Shown here: piece after piece, positions 45,952-57,200 of the stretch
Numbering within the stretch: position 1 is the first letter of the stretch
Layout: each line of letters starts with the position of its first letter
Assembly (NCBI RefSeq): GCF_001612985.1
Contig: NZ_BDBM01000009.1
Coordinates: forward strand, 1-64,000
Length of the DNA: 64,000 nucleotides
DNA from: Nocardia gamkensis NBRC 108242
Lineage (GTDB): Bacteria > Actinomycetota > Actinomycetes > Mycobacteriales > Mycobacteriaceae
Reading direction: 5' to 3'
Translations under genes and position numbers: made by a program
Notes under the pieces: generated by a model
What the model was told of the DNA's origin: nothing
What the model saw: the letters and a program-made list of their open reading frames with translations, nothing else
Database searches by the model: none

Positions 45952-46476
45952 TCATTCGGGGTCGAGCAGACCCTCGGGCGGATCGATCACGATCACACCG
46001 TCGGCGAGCGACACAGTGGGCACGATGGCGGTGACGAACGGGATCAAGATCTCCCGTCCGTCCTCGGCGGCGCGCACGTCGAGCAGCTCCCCGGCGGCGG
46101 AATGCAGCACTTCACGCACGGAGCCGACCACGGTGCCGTCGAGGAGCCGGACCTCCAGCCCCTCCAGCTCGTGGTCGTAGAACTCGTCCGGGTCCTCGGA
46201 AGGCGGGAGGTCGGCGCTGTCGACCACGAACAGCATGCCGCGTAGCGCGTCGGACCCGGTGCGATCGGTCACGCCGACCAGGCACACCAGAAGCCGGCCC
46301 GAGTGCTCCCGGGCCGACTCCACGGTGAACTCGCGGACCTCCGCCGCTCGGGGCAGCCGGCCGCGCAATGTCGTGCCCGGCGCGAAACGCGCCTCGGGCT
46401 CGTCGGTGCGTACCTCGACGACGAGTTCGCCGCGCACGCCGTGCGACTTGGCGACCCGTCCGACGACGAGTTCCAT
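45952..46476 (-). CDS. rimM: 16S rRNA processing protein RimM
   Basis: Assists assembly of the 30S head around S19. 174 residues. The N-terminal RimM beta-barrel has [19 protein letters not shown]; the C-terminal PRC barrel has [17 protein letters not shown] and [18 protein letters not shown]. The ATG directly follows the khpA stop (TAGATG), so the two are translationally coupled. Confidence 0.95.
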   Translation of the reverse strand: MELVVGRVAKSHGVRGELVVEVRTDEPEARFAPGTTLRGRLPRAAEVREFTVESAREHSGRLLVCLVGVTDRTGSDALRGMLFVVDSADLPPSEDPDEFYDHELEGLEVRLLDGTVVGSVREVLHSAAGELLDVRAAEDGREILIPFVTAIVPTVSLADGVIVIDPPEGLLDPE

Positions 46477-46719
46477 CTACTGGTCGGTGTCGACCACGTC
46501 GACCCGGATGCCCCGGCCGCCGATACCGGCCACGAGGGTGCGCAGCGCGGTCGCGGTACGTCCGCCGCGGCCGATCACCTTACCCAGGTCGTCGGGATGG
46601 ACGTGCACCTCGACGGTGCGCCCGCGGCGGCCGGTGATCAGCTCGACGCGGACGTCGTCGGGGTTGGCGACGATGCCGCGCACCAAGTGCTCGACGGCAT
46701 CGGCGACGACGGCGCTCAC
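46477..46719 (-). CDS. khpA: KH domain RNA-binding protein KhpA
   Basis: 80 residues, GTG start. A single KH domain: VAVHLVRGIV-type helix, then DVRVELITGRRGRTVEVHVHPDDLGKVIGRGGRT, where GKVIGRGG is the RNA-binding GxxG loop (described by parts). Equivalent to Rv2908c, usually encoded between rpsP and rimM. Pairs with KhpB in other Gram-positives and acts on cell size and translation. Directly coupled to rimM. Confidence 0.94.
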   Translation of the reverse strand: MSAVVADAVEHLVRGIVANPDDVRVELITGRRGRTVEVHVHPDDLGKVIGRGGRTATALRTLVAGIGGRGIRVDVVDTDQ

Positions 46720-46813
46720 TGTTCCATCACCTCGAGACGCGACTCACCCGTCGCCGGGGCCGGTCTGTGCACGGCTCGGGACGGGTAGCGGGTGGACGGG
46801 TGAGGCCGGCTCA

Positions 46814-47245
46814 TTACTCGGCGGCCTCGGCGGACTCGGCGCCCTCTTCGGCGTCCTTCTTGCCCTTCTTCTTGGGAGTGACCGCCTCGGCGACCGGCTC
46901 GTTGTCGGCGGCGGCCAGCGCGGCGTTGAACAGGTCCAGCTTGGACGGCTTGGCCGACTTGGTCTTCAGGGTGCCCTCGGCGCCCTCGATGCCCTTGAAC
47001 TTCTGCCAGTCACCGGTGATCTTCAGCAGCTGGAGGACCGGCTCGGTCGGCTGCGCGCCGACGCCCAGCCAGTACTGCACGCGCTCGGAGTTGATCTCGA
47101 TCAGCGAGGGCTCTTCCTTCGGGTGGTACTTGCCGATGGACTCGATGGCCCGGCCGTCGCGGCGGGTGCGGGCGTCGGCGACGACGACGCGGTACTGCGG
47201 GTTGCGGATCTTGCCCAGGCGGGTGAGCTTGATGCGAACAGCCAC
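46814..47245 (-). CDS. rpsP: 30S ribosomal protein S16
   Basis: 143 residues from the GTG at 47245 with AAAGGCAG upstream; the open frame above is not coding. Core [35 protein letters not shown] and [13 protein letters not shown] is typical. The C-terminal 60 residues are Lys/Glu/Ala-rich ([22 protein letters not shown]), an actinobacterial extension. Leader of roughly 140 nt from the promoter element at 47391-47402. Confidence 0.96.
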   Translation of the reverse strand: MAVRIKLTRLGKIRNPQYRVVVADARTRRDGRAIESIGKYHPKEEPSLIEINSERVQYWLGVGAQPTEPVLQLLKITGDWQKFKGIEGAEGTLKTKSAKPSKLDLFNAALAAADNEPVAEAVTPKKKGKKDAEEGAESAEAAE

Positions 47246-47390
47246 TGCTGATCTGCCTTTCGTTGGTTGGTCACGACGCAATTCGGCGACCCGCATGGTC
47301 TGCGAGCCCGGTTTTGCGCTTTCGAGTGTGTGACCGCCGCGCGGTACGGAACCGGAGACGGGCTGCCACTTGTCCGGAAGGACGGTGGTC

Positions 47391-47402
47391 CATTGTGCCA
47401 GA
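47391..47402 (-). promoter_or_regulatory. Promoter element upstream of rpsP, identical to that of rplS
   Basis: TCTGGCACAATG on the minus strand, about 145 nt before the rpsP GTG; read as an extended -10, TG-N-CACAAT. The same 12 bases occur at 36697-36708 before rplS. Both genes encode ribosomal proteins. Confidence 0.5.
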
Positions 47403-47441
47403 CCGCATGATCACGCCGGAAATCGCGTCTCCTCGGTGCGG

Positions 47442-48179
47442 CTAGCCCGCAGCGGTGGCGGTGAGCGCGCGGGTGGGCACCCAGGGACCGCCCCACCACA
47501 TCTGCCATCCCACGGGGCGCAGGGTGAGGGCTGTCGCGCCGTGCGCCGCCACGACGGCGCGGTAATCGCGGGTCTTGCCGATATCGACGATGACCAGCTT
47601 GCCGCCGGGACGCAGCACGCGGCACGCCTCCCGGACCGCGCTCGCGCGGCCCTCGGCGGTCTTGATCGTGTGAATCGCCAAGCTGGAGACGACGACGTCG
47701 AACGCGCCGTCCGGAAAGGGCATGCGGGTCATGTCGCCGGTGCGCAGCTCGATCCGGTCGGCGACGTTCTCGGCGAGCGCGTTCTGCTCGGCGGTGGCCG
47801 GGATGTTCCCGCAGTGGTCGGCCGAGCACCACAGGTCCAGGCCCACCGCGCGCCCGGCGGGTAGACGCCGCGCGGCGGCGAGCAGCACCGCCCCGCGGCC
47901 GCATCCCATGTCCAGTAGTCGTTCGTCGCCGCGCAGGTCGAGGTCGTCGAGCAGACCCGCCCAGACCCGGAACTTGCCCCGGCGGGTGGCGTGCAGGAAC
48001 AACCCGAACTGCGCCGCCAGCACTACGCCGATGACCAGCAGCAGCAGACTCGGGCGCAGCTGCCCGAACAGCGCCACCACCAGGGCGGCGGCGAGATACC
48101 CGACCGCGAGAACTCCCAGCAACAGCAGCACCGACGGCGCGTCGATACCGTACGACGCGCGCCACGGAGGGGCTATCAT
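47442..48179 (-). CDS. Membrane-anchored SAM-dependent methyltransferase
   Basis: 245 residues from the ATG at 48179. Two N-terminal hydrophobic helices (VLLLLGVLAVGYLAAALVVALF and SLLLLVIGVVLAAQFGLFLH, about 14-66) anchor a class I methyltransferase domain. Its SAM motif I is LLDMGCGRGAVLL (about 92), with GDMTRMPFPDGAFDVVVSSL (motif III/IV) and VLRPGGKLVIVDIG later. Substrate unknown, possibly a lipid or quinone because of the membrane anchor. TACAAT and six bases precede the ATG, so it is probably leaderless. No named close family recognised. Confidence 0.82.
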   Translation of the reverse strand: MIAPPWRASYGIDAPSVLLLLGVLAVGYLAAALVVALFGQLRPSLLLLVIGVVLAAQFGLFLHATRRGKFRVWAGLLDDLDLRGDERLLDMGCGRGAVLLAAARRLPAGRAVGLDLWCSADHCGNIPATAEQNALAENVADRIELRTGDMTRMPFPDGAFDVVVSSLAIHTIKTAEGRASAVREACRVLRPGGKLVIVDIGKTRDYRAVVAAHGATALTLRPVGWQMWWGGPWVPTRALTATAAG

Positions 48180-48228
48180 CGGCCGATTGTATCCGGCGCC
48201 AACGGCATTCGGACCCGGTTCTCGCTCG

Positions 48229-49212
48229 TCAGCGCACCAGCGGAGCAAAAGTACGTCCGGCGAGCTCGACCGCGCCCTCCTCGTGCCCGTTGAACACCAT
48301 GTTGATGATCAGTCCGTCGACACCCTGGTCCAGAACGCGGGTCCGCAGCTGTTCGGCAACATCGTCCGGTGTGCCGACGAACTGACGGTCGGCCGGACTC
48401 TGCGCGCGCTCGGAGTCCGACATCGCCGACAGGTCGATACCCATGCGGCTCAGGTAATCCCGCTGCTGCTTGCGTACCAGATCGCCGTCCTCGTCCATCA
48501 TCACGAAGCACAGGTAGCTGGTCTCCAGGGTCTGCGGGTCCCGGCCGGCTTCGGCGCAGCGTGCCCGCAGCGCCTCGATCTTGCGCGGCAGTTCGGAGGC
48601 GTTGCAGATGATGTTGAGGTGGTCGGCGAAGCGGGCAGCCAGGCCGAAGGTCTTCTTCTCGCCGCTGCCGCCGAGCAGGATCGGCAGATCGTCGCGGACG
48701 CGCGGCTCGTTCATGGCCTGCTCGACCTGATACCACTTGCCCTGGAACGTGGGGCGTTCCCCGCGCAGCATCGGCTGGATGATCCGCAGGGCCTCCTCCA
48801 GCCGCTCGAAGCGGTCGGTGAACGTCCCGAATTCGTAGCCGAAGGAGCGGTGCTCGAGTTCGAACCAGCCCGCGCCGATGCCGAGCACCGCGCGGCCACC
48901 GCTGACCACGTCCAGCGTCGTGACGGTCTTGGCGAGCATGGCCGGGTTGCGGTAGGTGTTGCCGGTGACCAACGCCGACAACTGGATTCGCTCCGTCGCC
49001 GTGGCCAGACCGCCGAGCGCGGTGTACGCCTCGAGCATCGGCTCGTCGGGCGTGCCGATGCCGGGCAGCTGATAGAAGTGGTCCATCACGAAGGCCGTGT
49101 CGAAACCCGCGGCTTCGGCCTCTCTGGCCTGCGCGACAACCGTGGGGAAGAGTTCGCGCACCGACTTGCCGTAGCTGAAGTTGGGCATCTGATAACCGAG
49201 GCGAATTGTCAC
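48229..49212 (-). CDS. LLM-class F420-dependent oxidoreductase
   Basis: 327 residues. Luciferase-like TIM barrel: RLGYQMPNFSYG at the start, AREAEAAGFDTAFVMDHFYQLPG, TYRNPAMLAKTVTTLDVVSGGRAVLGIGAGW, and ILLGGSGEKKTFGLAARFADHLNI. The TYRNPAMLAK and SGGRxxLGIGAGW segments are typical of mycobacterial F420-dependent members. Oxidises or reduces an unknown substrate. It has a 54-bp gap to the amidohydrolase gene upstream on the same strand, so the two might be cotranscribed. Confidence 0.88.
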   Translation of the reverse strand: MTIRLGYQMPNFSYGKSVRELFPTVVAQAREAEAAGFDTAFVMDHFYQLPGIGTPDEPMLEAYTALGGLATATERIQLSALVTGNTYRNPAMLAKTVTTLDVVSGGRAVLGIGAGWFELEHRSFGYEFGTFTDRFERLEEALRIIQPMLRGERPTFQGKWYQVEQAMNEPRVRDDLPILLGGSGEKKTFGLAARFADHLNIICNASELPRKIEALRARCAEAGRDPQTLETSYLCFVMMDEDGDLVRKQQRDYLSRMGIDLSAMSDSERAQSPADRQFVGTPDDVAEQLRTRVLDQGVDGLIINMVFNGHEEGAVELAGRTFAPLVR

Positions 49213-49266
49213 GGAATCCGACCTTACGCCGCGTCGGCGAACGCGCGGGTGAGCCGCGATGACGAG

Positions 49267-50361
49267 TTATCGATGGCCGGTGACCGGGCCGTGCGCGCCG
49301 TACACCCGCCCGCGCAGGACCACGGCGTACGGCGTGCCGAGCGTTTCCGGATGGGTGCGCGGATCCTCTTGATAGACGACGAAATCCGCGGGGGCACCGT
49401 CTTCGATACCGGGCCGCCCGAGCCAGTCGCGGGCATTCCAGGAGGCCGCGCCGAGCGCGTCGTGCGCGGACAGGCCCGCTGCGCCGAGCGCGGCGATCTC
49501 GTCGGCGATGCGCCCGTGGCGGATGGAGCCGCCCGCGTCGGTGCCCGCGAAGATCGGCACGCCCGCCTCGTGCGCGGCGGCGACCGTGCCGCGCACCCGA
49601 CGGTGCAGATCGCGCATGTGCGAGGCGTAGACGGGGAATTTGCCCGCGCTGTCGGCGATGTCGGGGAAGGTGTCGATGTTGACCAGGGTGGGGACCAGGG
49701 CGGTGCCGTGCTCGACCATCATCTCGATGGTTTCCTCGGTCAGGCCGGTGCCATGCTCCAGGCAGTCGATACCAGCGTTGATCAAGCCGGGTAGCGCGTC
49801 CTCGCCGAAGACGTGCGCGGTGACCCGGGCGCCGTTGGCGTGCGCCGCGTCGATGGCCTCCTTCAGGATCGCGTCGCTCCACAGTGGGCGCAGGTCGCCG
49901 ACGGAGCGGTCGATCCAGTCGCCGACGATCTTGACCCAGCCGTCACCGAGGCGGGCCTGCTCGGCGACGATCTCCGGCAGATCGCGTTCGTCGTCGAGTT
50001 CGATGCCCAATTCGCGAATGTAGCGCTTCGGGCGGGCGATGTGGCGGCCGGCGCGGATGATCCGCGGCAGGTCCTCGTGGTCGTCGATGAAACGGGTGTC
50101 GATCGGCGAGCCCGCGTCGCGCAGCAGCAGCGCCCCGGCGTCACGCTCGGTCTCGGCTTGCGCGACGGCGCCCGCGCGGTCCTCGTGGCCGCCGCCGTAC
50201 CGGATGCCGACGTGACAGTGCGCGTCGACCAGGCCCGGCACGATCCATCCCGCATCGCACAGCGTTTCGGCACCCGGTACGGGTTCGAACGACACCAGGC
50301 CGTCGCGCACCCAGAGATCGCGCACCTCGTCCTCGGGGAGAACCACACCTCGCAGATGCAC
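49267..50361 (-). CDS. Amidohydrolase family protein (Rv2915c-like)
   Basis: 364 residues from the GTG at 50361, which is preceded by AGGAGG at ideal spacing; a longer frame upstream lacks support. Metal-dependent hydrolase of the imidazolonepropionase/prolidase-like branch. Metal-binding motif VDAHCHVG (about 50), carbamylated-Lys candidate in DGWVKIVGDW (about 165), AHVFGEDA, CLEHGTG and the Asp of FAGTDAGG (about 285). The substrate is unknown. It keeps the Rv2915c position next to ffh. Confidence 0.9.
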   Translation of the reverse strand: MHLRGVVLPEDEVRDLWVRDGLVSFEPVPGAETLCDAGWIVPGLVDAHCHVGIRYGGGHEDRAGAVAQAETERDAGALLLRDAGSPIDTRFIDDHEDLPRIIRAGRHIARPKRYIRELGIELDDERDLPEIVAEQARLGDGWVKIVGDWIDRSVGDLRPLWSDAILKEAIDAAHANGARVTAHVFGEDALPGLINAGIDCLEHGTGLTEETIEMMVEHGTALVPTLVNIDTFPDIADSAGKFPVYASHMRDLHRRVRGTVAAAHEAGVPIFAGTDAGGSIRHGRIADEIAALGAAGLSAHDALGAASWNARDWLGRPGIEDGAPADFVVYQEDPRTHPETLGTPYAVVLRGRVYGAHGPVTGHR

Positions 50362-50491
50362 GAAAAACCTCCTGGATGTCACCGGCCGTCTCCAACCCAC
50401 TGGGCGATTCCCGCGACGGTCACCCACGCACCGGGTGACCGCGGGACGGCGACGCCCATCCGACCGAAGGGGCCTGCCGCGGCGAAGTGCC

Positions 50492-52054
50492 CTACTTCTT
50501 CGGGAACTTCAGCTTGCTGAGGTCGAACCCCTCCAGCCCGGGCGGCAACTCGTCCAAGCCCGCGGGCATGTTCGACAGGTCGGGCATTCCGGCAGGCAGG
50601 CCGGGCATACCGCCCATTCCCGGGAAGCCGCCGCGCACCTTCGGCGGCGTGGGGCCGCGCCCACCCTTCTTGCCCTTCTTGCCCTTCTTCGCGTTGCCCC
50701 GGCGGCTGCCGGGCAGCCCCATCTGGCGGCCCATCATCGCCATCATCTTCTTGGCCTCGAAGAAGCGGTCGACGAGCTGATTGACGTCGGAGACCTGGAC
50801 GCCGGAACCGTTGGCGATGCGCAGGCGGCGGGAGGCGTTGATGATCTTCGGATTCGCCCGTTCGGCCGGGGTCATGCCGCGGATGATCGCCTGCACGCGA
50901 TCGAGTTGCTTGTCGTCGACCTGCGCGAGCACATCCTTCATCTGGCCCGCGCCCGGCAGCATGCCGAGCAGGTTGCCGATCGGGCCCATCTTGCGGATGG
51001 CCAGCATCTGGTCGAGGAAGTCCTCGAGGGTGAGTTCGCCGCTGCCGATCTTGCGCGCGGCCTCCTCGGCCTGTTCGGCGTCGTAGACCTGCTCGGCTTG
51101 CTCGATCAGGGTGAGCACGTCACCCATGCCGAGGATGCGGCTGGCCATACGGTCCGGGTGGAAGACGTCGAAGTCCTCGAGCTTCTCACCGGTCGAGGCG
51201 TACAGGATCGGCACACCGGTGACCTCGCGGACGCTCAGCGCCGCGCCACCACGGGCGTCGCCGTCGAGCTTGGTGAGCACCACACCGGTGAAGCCGACGC
51301 CGTCGCGGAACGCCTCGGCGGTGTTGACCGCGTCCTGGCCGATCATCGCGTCGAGCACGAACAGGGTCTCGTCCGGTTGCACGGCGTCGCGGATGCCCGC
51401 CGCCTGGCGCATGAGTTCCTCGTCGATGCCGAGACGGCCCGCGGTGTCGACGATGACCACGTCGTACTGCTTCTGGCGCGCCTCCTCGACACCACCGCGC
51501 GCCACGTTCACCGGATCGGCGGCCGAGATGCCCAGCGGGTTCTCCCCGCCGCCGACGGACGTGCCGGGGTGCGGCGCGTAGACGGGCACGCCCGCGCGCT
51601 CGCCGACCACTTGCAGCTGGGTGACGGCGCCGGGACGCTGCAGGTCGCACGCCACCAGCAACGGCTGATGACCCTGCCCCTTCAGCAACTTCGCCAGCTT
51701 GCCCGCGAGCGTGGTCTTACCGGAACCCTGCAGACCGGCCAGCATGACCACCGTCGGCGGGTTCTTGGCCAGGTTCAGCCGCCTGGTCTCGCCGCCGAGG
51801 ATGCCGACGAGTTCCTCGTTGACGATCTTCACGACCTGCTGGGCCGGGTTCAGCGCCGCGCTGACCTCGGCGCCCTTGGCGCGCTCCTTGATCCGTCCGA
51901 TGAAGCCGCGGACGACGGGCAGCGCGACGTCGGCCTCCAGCAGCGCGAGGCGGATCTCGCGGCAGGTGGCGTCGATGTCGGCCGGTGACAGACGCCCCTT
52001 ACCGCGCAGATCCTTGAGGGCACCGGTAAGCCGGTCGGACAGGGATTCGAACAC
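50492..52054 (-). CDS. ffh: Signal recognition particle protein Ffh
   Basis: GTPase that binds signal sequences and 4.5S RNA and docks with FtsY. 520 residues. N-domain (about 1-85), G-domain with GLQGSGKTTLAGKLA (G1), DTAGRL (G3) and TKLDGDARGG (G4), then a Met-rich M-domain (about 300-440) with GMLPGAGQM and the RNA-binding SRRLRIANGSG. The C-terminal tail is Gly/Met/Pro-rich. GTG with AGGAGC upstream. FtsY lies 5 kb further upstream on the same strand. Confidence 0.97.
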   Translation of the reverse strand: MFESLSDRLTGALKDLRGKGRLSPADIDATCREIRLALLEADVALPVVRGFIGRIKERAKGAEVSAALNPAQQVVKIVNEELVGILGGETRRLNLAKNPPTVVMLAGLQGSGKTTLAGKLAKLLKGQGHQPLLVACDLQRPGAVTQLQVVGERAGVPVYAPHPGTSVGGGENPLGISAADPVNVARGGVEEARQKQYDVVIVDTAGRLGIDEELMRQAAGIRDAVQPDETLFVLDAMIGQDAVNTAEAFRDGVGFTGVVLTKLDGDARGGAALSVREVTGVPILYASTGEKLEDFDVFHPDRMASRILGMGDVLTLIEQAEQVYDAEQAEEAARKIGSGELTLEDFLDQMLAIRKMGPIGNLLGMLPGAGQMKDVLAQVDDKQLDRVQAIIRGMTPAERANPKIINASRRLRIANGSGVQVSDVNQLVDRFFEAKKMMAMMGRQMGLPGSRRGNAKKGKKGKKGGRGPTPPKVRGGFPGMGGMPGLPAGMPDLSNMPAGLDELPPGLEGFDLSKLKFPKK

Positions 52055-52160
52055 CGATCGCGCTCCTGATCTCGGGGGACGTCACATTCTCTCCCAGGGT
52101 AATGGGATCACCCGCGTGTTCGCGCAGGCGGTGCGTCCTTCCGGGCCGAGCGCGGGCCTG

Positions 52161-52475
52161 CTAGTCGAGCACGCGGCGGCGTGGCTTGGCGGTTTTGCGG
52201 TAGTCGTGGTTCTCCTCGGCCACCATGAAGACCGCCTCGTTGGCGGTCAGGCCCAGTTCCAGGGCCAGGTCGTCGAGGACAGCCCACTCCGCCGTGCTCG
52301 GGATGGGCGAGGTGGCGACCCTGGACGCGATCGTCATCGCGGTCACCGCCTGTCGCCCGGTCAATGTGCGACCCGGAAGCCAGGAGACCACCCAGCGGTC
52401 GCCGCCGACGCAGCGTGCCATGTGCGTGGTCTCGTCACTCGTCATCGTGGACGCCGAAACGACTTCGATTGCCAT
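52161..52475 (-). CDS. Conserved small hypothetical protein
   Basis: 104 residues, ATG with GGGAG upstream. Contains WVVSWLPGRTLTGRQAVTAM and a helical C-terminal half (AEWAVLDDLALELGLTANEAVF), ending basic (KTAKPRRRVLD). No signal peptide or catalytic motif. A single-domain alpha+beta protein of unknown function. I cannot name the family. The codon pattern and the ribosome binding site support it as a real gene. It lies between glnD and ffh. Confidence 0.65.
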   Translation of the reverse strand: MAIEVVSASTMTSDETTHMARCVGGDRWVVSWLPGRTLTGRQAVTAMTIASRVATSPIPSTAEWAVLDDLALELGLTANEAVFMVAEENHDYRKTAKPRRRVLD

Positions 52476-52595
52476 CGACCTGCTCCCCTCGTGCTCGCGA
52501 TAGCCGGACGCCCTAGATCGTATGGTCCGGCCGCCGAGCGGGAGTTCGGATGCAGCAAATATCCTGCAACAGATTGATCACCGGATTATGCGCAG

Positions 52596-55067
52596 CTAGC
52601 GGCTACTTTCCGAGTCAGAAGCAGTCGCTTCGGGCGGTTTGGGCGCAGTTTTGGGAACCACCGCGAGGAGCGCTTTCTCGATCGCTTCCCGGCGGGCGGG
52701 GCCGTCCTCGGATCCCAGATCCAGGCAGAAGCTGTCGACCACCGCCGATCCCATCGTGACGACCTTGGCCCAGCGGACGTCGGCTCCGCAGGCGGCCAGT
52801 TCGGCGGCCAGGCGGCTGAGCAGGCCCACCCGGTCCTCGGCGCGCAACTCCAGGATCACCTGGCCGGGTGCGGAGGTGTCCGACCAGATCACTCGGGGCC
52901 GAGCCTGCGCGTACCGGCTGCGGCCGATGGTGCTCGCCTCCCGCTCGCGTTTGGCCAGCGCCCCGGGCACATCCAGATCGCCGGCCGTGGCGCGGATCAG
53001 TTCCTGGCGCAGCAGGCCCGGGTCCGGCGGATCGCCGAACTTGGGAGCGACGACGAAAGTGTCCACCGCGGACGCGCCTTCGACCCCCAGCGCGGCCGAC
53101 AGCACCCGCAGCGAGTGCAGCGCGAGCACACCGGCGGCGTCGGAGAGCAGCCCTGGGCTGTCCGGCGCGATGACGGTCACCGTGTAGGTGTGTTTGCTCT
53201 CACCGGGCTTCAGGTCCACATGCACCCCGCCCGCGCGGGCCTTCTCGATCAGTTCCGGTGCGATCGGCTCCGGCGTCGGCAGCTGGTCGCCCGCCATGAC
53301 CAGTCGGCAGCGGCGGACCAGCTCACCGATCAGCGAGGCCTTCCAGTCGCCCCACACACCGGGGCCGGTGGCCAGCGAGTCCGCCTCGGCCAGTGTGTGC
53401 AGCAGTTCCAGCAGCTGCGGATCGCCGTCGAGGGTCTCGACGACGGAGCGCACCGTCTCCGGATCGGACAGGTCGCGCCGGGTGGCGGTTTCCGGCAGCA
53501 GCAGGTGGTGGCGGACGATCGCGCTGAGCGTCCGCACGTCCGAGGGCCACAAACCGAGGCGGCGGCCGATGTGCGTGGCGAGTTCCGCGCCGACGAGGCT
53601 GTGATCGCCCGCGCGGCCCTTGCCGATGTCGTGCAGCAGCGCGCCGAGGGCGAGCAGGTCCGGGCGGGCCACCCGGGTGCTCAGCCCGCCCGCGTAGGCG
53701 ACCGTCTCCATGAGGTGGCGGTCGACGGTCCAGATGTGCTGGACATCGCGCGGCGGCAGGTCGCGCACGGCTCCCCATTCCGGCAGCAGCCTGCCCCACA
53801 GTCCGGTCCGGTCCAGCGCCTCGACCGCGTCGATGGTGCCGCGGCCCGCGCCCAACAGGACCAGCAGGTCGTTGAGGGCGTCCTTGGGCCACGGCTCGCG
53901 TAGCTCGGGGGCGTCCTCGGAGAGCCGGTTGAGGGTGGTGGCCGACATCGGCAGGCCGGTCTGCGCGGACGCCGCAGCCACGCGCAGGATGAGGCCGGGA
54001 TCGCGCTGCGGGCGGGCATCCCGGGCCAGCACCACCTCGCCCGCGTGCTCGACCACTCCCTCGTCCAGCGGCCTGCGCACCGGCATCCGGCGCAGGCGCG
54101 CCAGGCCCCGGCGCGGCAGCGAGTTGGCCGCGGTGCGCAACCCGACGTCCACGGAGTAACTGACCGTCCGGGCCGAATCGCTCAGGGTGCGAGCCAGATC
54201 GAACCGATCGCCGACGCGCAGGGCCGCGCCGATCTCGTCGGCGTCCTGCGCCCGCAGCTGGTCGCGGGCCCGGCCCGCCACCCGGTGCAGTTCGGTTCGC
54301 ACGTCGAGCAGGCGCCGATGCGCCTGTTTCAATCCGCCGCCGGGCACGTCCGGACCGAGGCCGGGCATGGCGTCGGTCAGCTGGGCGATGGCCAGGGCGT
54401 CGAGCAGCTGGATGTCGCGCAGGCCACCGCGCCCGTTCTTCAGGTCGGGCTCGGCGCGGTGGGCGATCTCGCCGTTGCGCTCCCATCGGGTCTGCGCCTG
54501 GGCGATGAGCTCGTCGAAGCGGGAGCGGATCCCGGTGCGCCATTCCCGGCGCACCCCGCCGATCAGCAGATTGCTCAAGTCCTGGTCGCCGACGATGTGC
54601 CTGGCCTCGAGCATGCCCAGCGCGGCGATGAGGTCGTCCGCTGCCACCCGCAACGCCTGCGGAACGGTCCGCACACTGTGGTCGAGTTTGATGTGCGCGT
54701 CCCACAGCGGATACCAGAGCTGATCGGCGACCTCGGCCACCCGGGCCGGGTCGACGTCGTCGTGCAGCAGCACCAGATCCAGATCGGAGTACGGCAGCAT
54801 CTCGCCGCGACCCAGACCGCCGACGGCCACCACGGCCAAGCCGCTGTCGGGGGCGATGCCCAGTTCGGCGCCCTTGCTCGTGAGCCACAGTTCGTAGAGG
54901 TCGACCAAGGCCTGGCGCAGCGACTCGGCGTCCAGCCGGGGATTGCGCGGCTGGCCGCCGTCGAGCAGTTGGCTTCGCGCGCGGACCAGGTCGGCCGCCC
55001 CGTTGGACACCTTGCCGCTGCCTCCGGTGACCTTCGGCTCACCGTCGTGCTCGTACTGACTACCCAC
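52596..55067 (-). CDS. glnD: PII nucleotidyltransferase GlnD
   Basis: Modifies and demodifies PII according to glutamine; in Corynebacterium and Streptomyces the reaction is adenylylation at Tyr51. 823 residues. The nucleotidyltransferase domain is at about 60-200 ([18 protein letters not shown] with the D-x-D). An HD phosphohydrolase domain is at about 440-580 ([17 protein letters not shown]). Two ACT domains end the protein (about 655-725 and 760-815), the glutamine sensors. GTG start. Third gene of amt-glnB-glnD; a GC-rich hairpin separates it from glnB. Confidence 0.95.
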   Translation of the reverse strand: MGSQYEHDGEPKVTGGSGKVSNGAADLVRARSQLLDGGQPRNPRLDAESLRQALVDLYELWLTSKGAELGIAPDSGLAVVAVGGLGRGEMLPYSDLDLVLLHDDVDPARVAEVADQLWYPLWDAHIKLDHSVRTVPQALRVAADDLIAALGMLEARHIVGDQDLSNLLIGGVRREWRTGIRSRFDELIAQAQTRWERNGEIAHRAEPDLKNGRGGLRDIQLLDALAIAQLTDAMPGLGPDVPGGGLKQAHRRLLDVRTELHRVAGRARDQLRAQDADEIGAALRVGDRFDLARTLSDSARTVSYSVDVGLRTAANSLPRRGLARLRRMPVRRPLDEGVVEHAGEVVLARDARPQRDPGLILRVAAASAQTGLPMSATTLNRLSEDAPELREPWPKDALNDLLVLLGAGRGTIDAVEALDRTGLWGRLLPEWGAVRDLPPRDVQHIWTVDRHLMETVAYAGGLSTRVARPDLLALGALLHDIGKGRAGDHSLVGAELATHIGRRLGLWPSDVRTLSAIVRHHLLLPETATRRDLSDPETVRSVVETLDGDPQLLELLHTLAEADSLATGPGVWGDWKASLIGELVRRCRLVMAGDQLPTPEPIAPELIEKARAGGVHVDLKPGESKHTYTVTVIAPDSPGLLSDAAGVLALHSLRVLSAALGVEGASAVDTFVVAPKFGDPPDPGLLRQELIRATAGDLDVPGALAKREREASTIGRSRYAQARPRVIWSDTSAPGQVILELRAEDRVGLLSRLAAELAACGADVRWAKVVTMGSAVVDSFCLDLGSEDGPARREAIEKALLAVVPKTAPKPPEATASDSESSR

Positions 55068-55091
55068 AACCCACCGCCCAGTTCATGCGCG

Positions 55092-55131
55092 CGGCCCCGC
55101 CCCGGCCGGAGCTCCGGCGGGAGCGGGGCCG
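55092..55131 (-). terminator. GC hairpin between glnB and glnD (possible attenuator)
   Basis: CGGCCCCGC (55092-55100) and GCGGGGCCG (55123-55131) form a 9-bp stem around a second self-complementary block (CCGGCCGGAGCTCCGG). No T-run follows on the minus strand. It may lower glnD expression relative to glnB or protect the message. Confidence 0.45.
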
Positions 55132-55150
55132 CCGCTCGATCGATATCCCG

Positions 55151-56873
<1,723 letters not shown>

Positions 56874-57200
56874 CTTAATGTCCTCCTCATCTCGGGCCCC
56901 GCCGATTCCGGCAAATGGACCTGAACAGAAGGGTCCTTACTCGGTGTTTCATCCGTAGAGCTGACGTGTTTCACCTACGTGAACGGATGGCATAGCCGTG
57001 TTGCCACTACGTTTCGTCACCTACACCGGGCGTTTCGCGGCGCTGTGAGGCCCGCACCCGGAAATCGGACATTCGTTACAGCGGAGGAGGACTCGGCAAA
57101 CATCCGGGGTGTGATCGGCCTCGCATCCCGGCGGGGAGCGGCTCGCGGCGCACCGCCGACCGGAACGCCACGGGCCGCAGCCCCTTTCGAAGCGGAAGGA
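56874..57200. other. Intergenic region of 327 bp upstream of amt
   Basis: No gene is visible here. It contains the amt ribosome binding site, the GlnR box (separate entry), and beyond it a weaker GTTTC pair at 57011-57015 and 57032-57036, spaced 21 rather than 22 bases. The remainder up to ftsY shows no clear feature. Confidence 0.6.
56946..56983 (-). promoter_or_regulatory. GlnR box of the amt-glnB-glnD operon
   Basis: Four half-sites with exact 11-bp spacing read on the plus strand GTTTC (56946-56950), AGAGC (56957-56961), GTTTC (56968-56972) and GTGAA (56979-56983). In the minus-strand sense this is TTCAC-n6-GAAAC-n6-GCTCT-n6-GAAAC, close to the gTnAC-n6-GAAAC tandem known for GlnR in Streptomyces and mycobacteria. 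Located about 75-110 bp before the amt GTG, it fits activation under nitrogen limitation. Confidence 0.75.
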
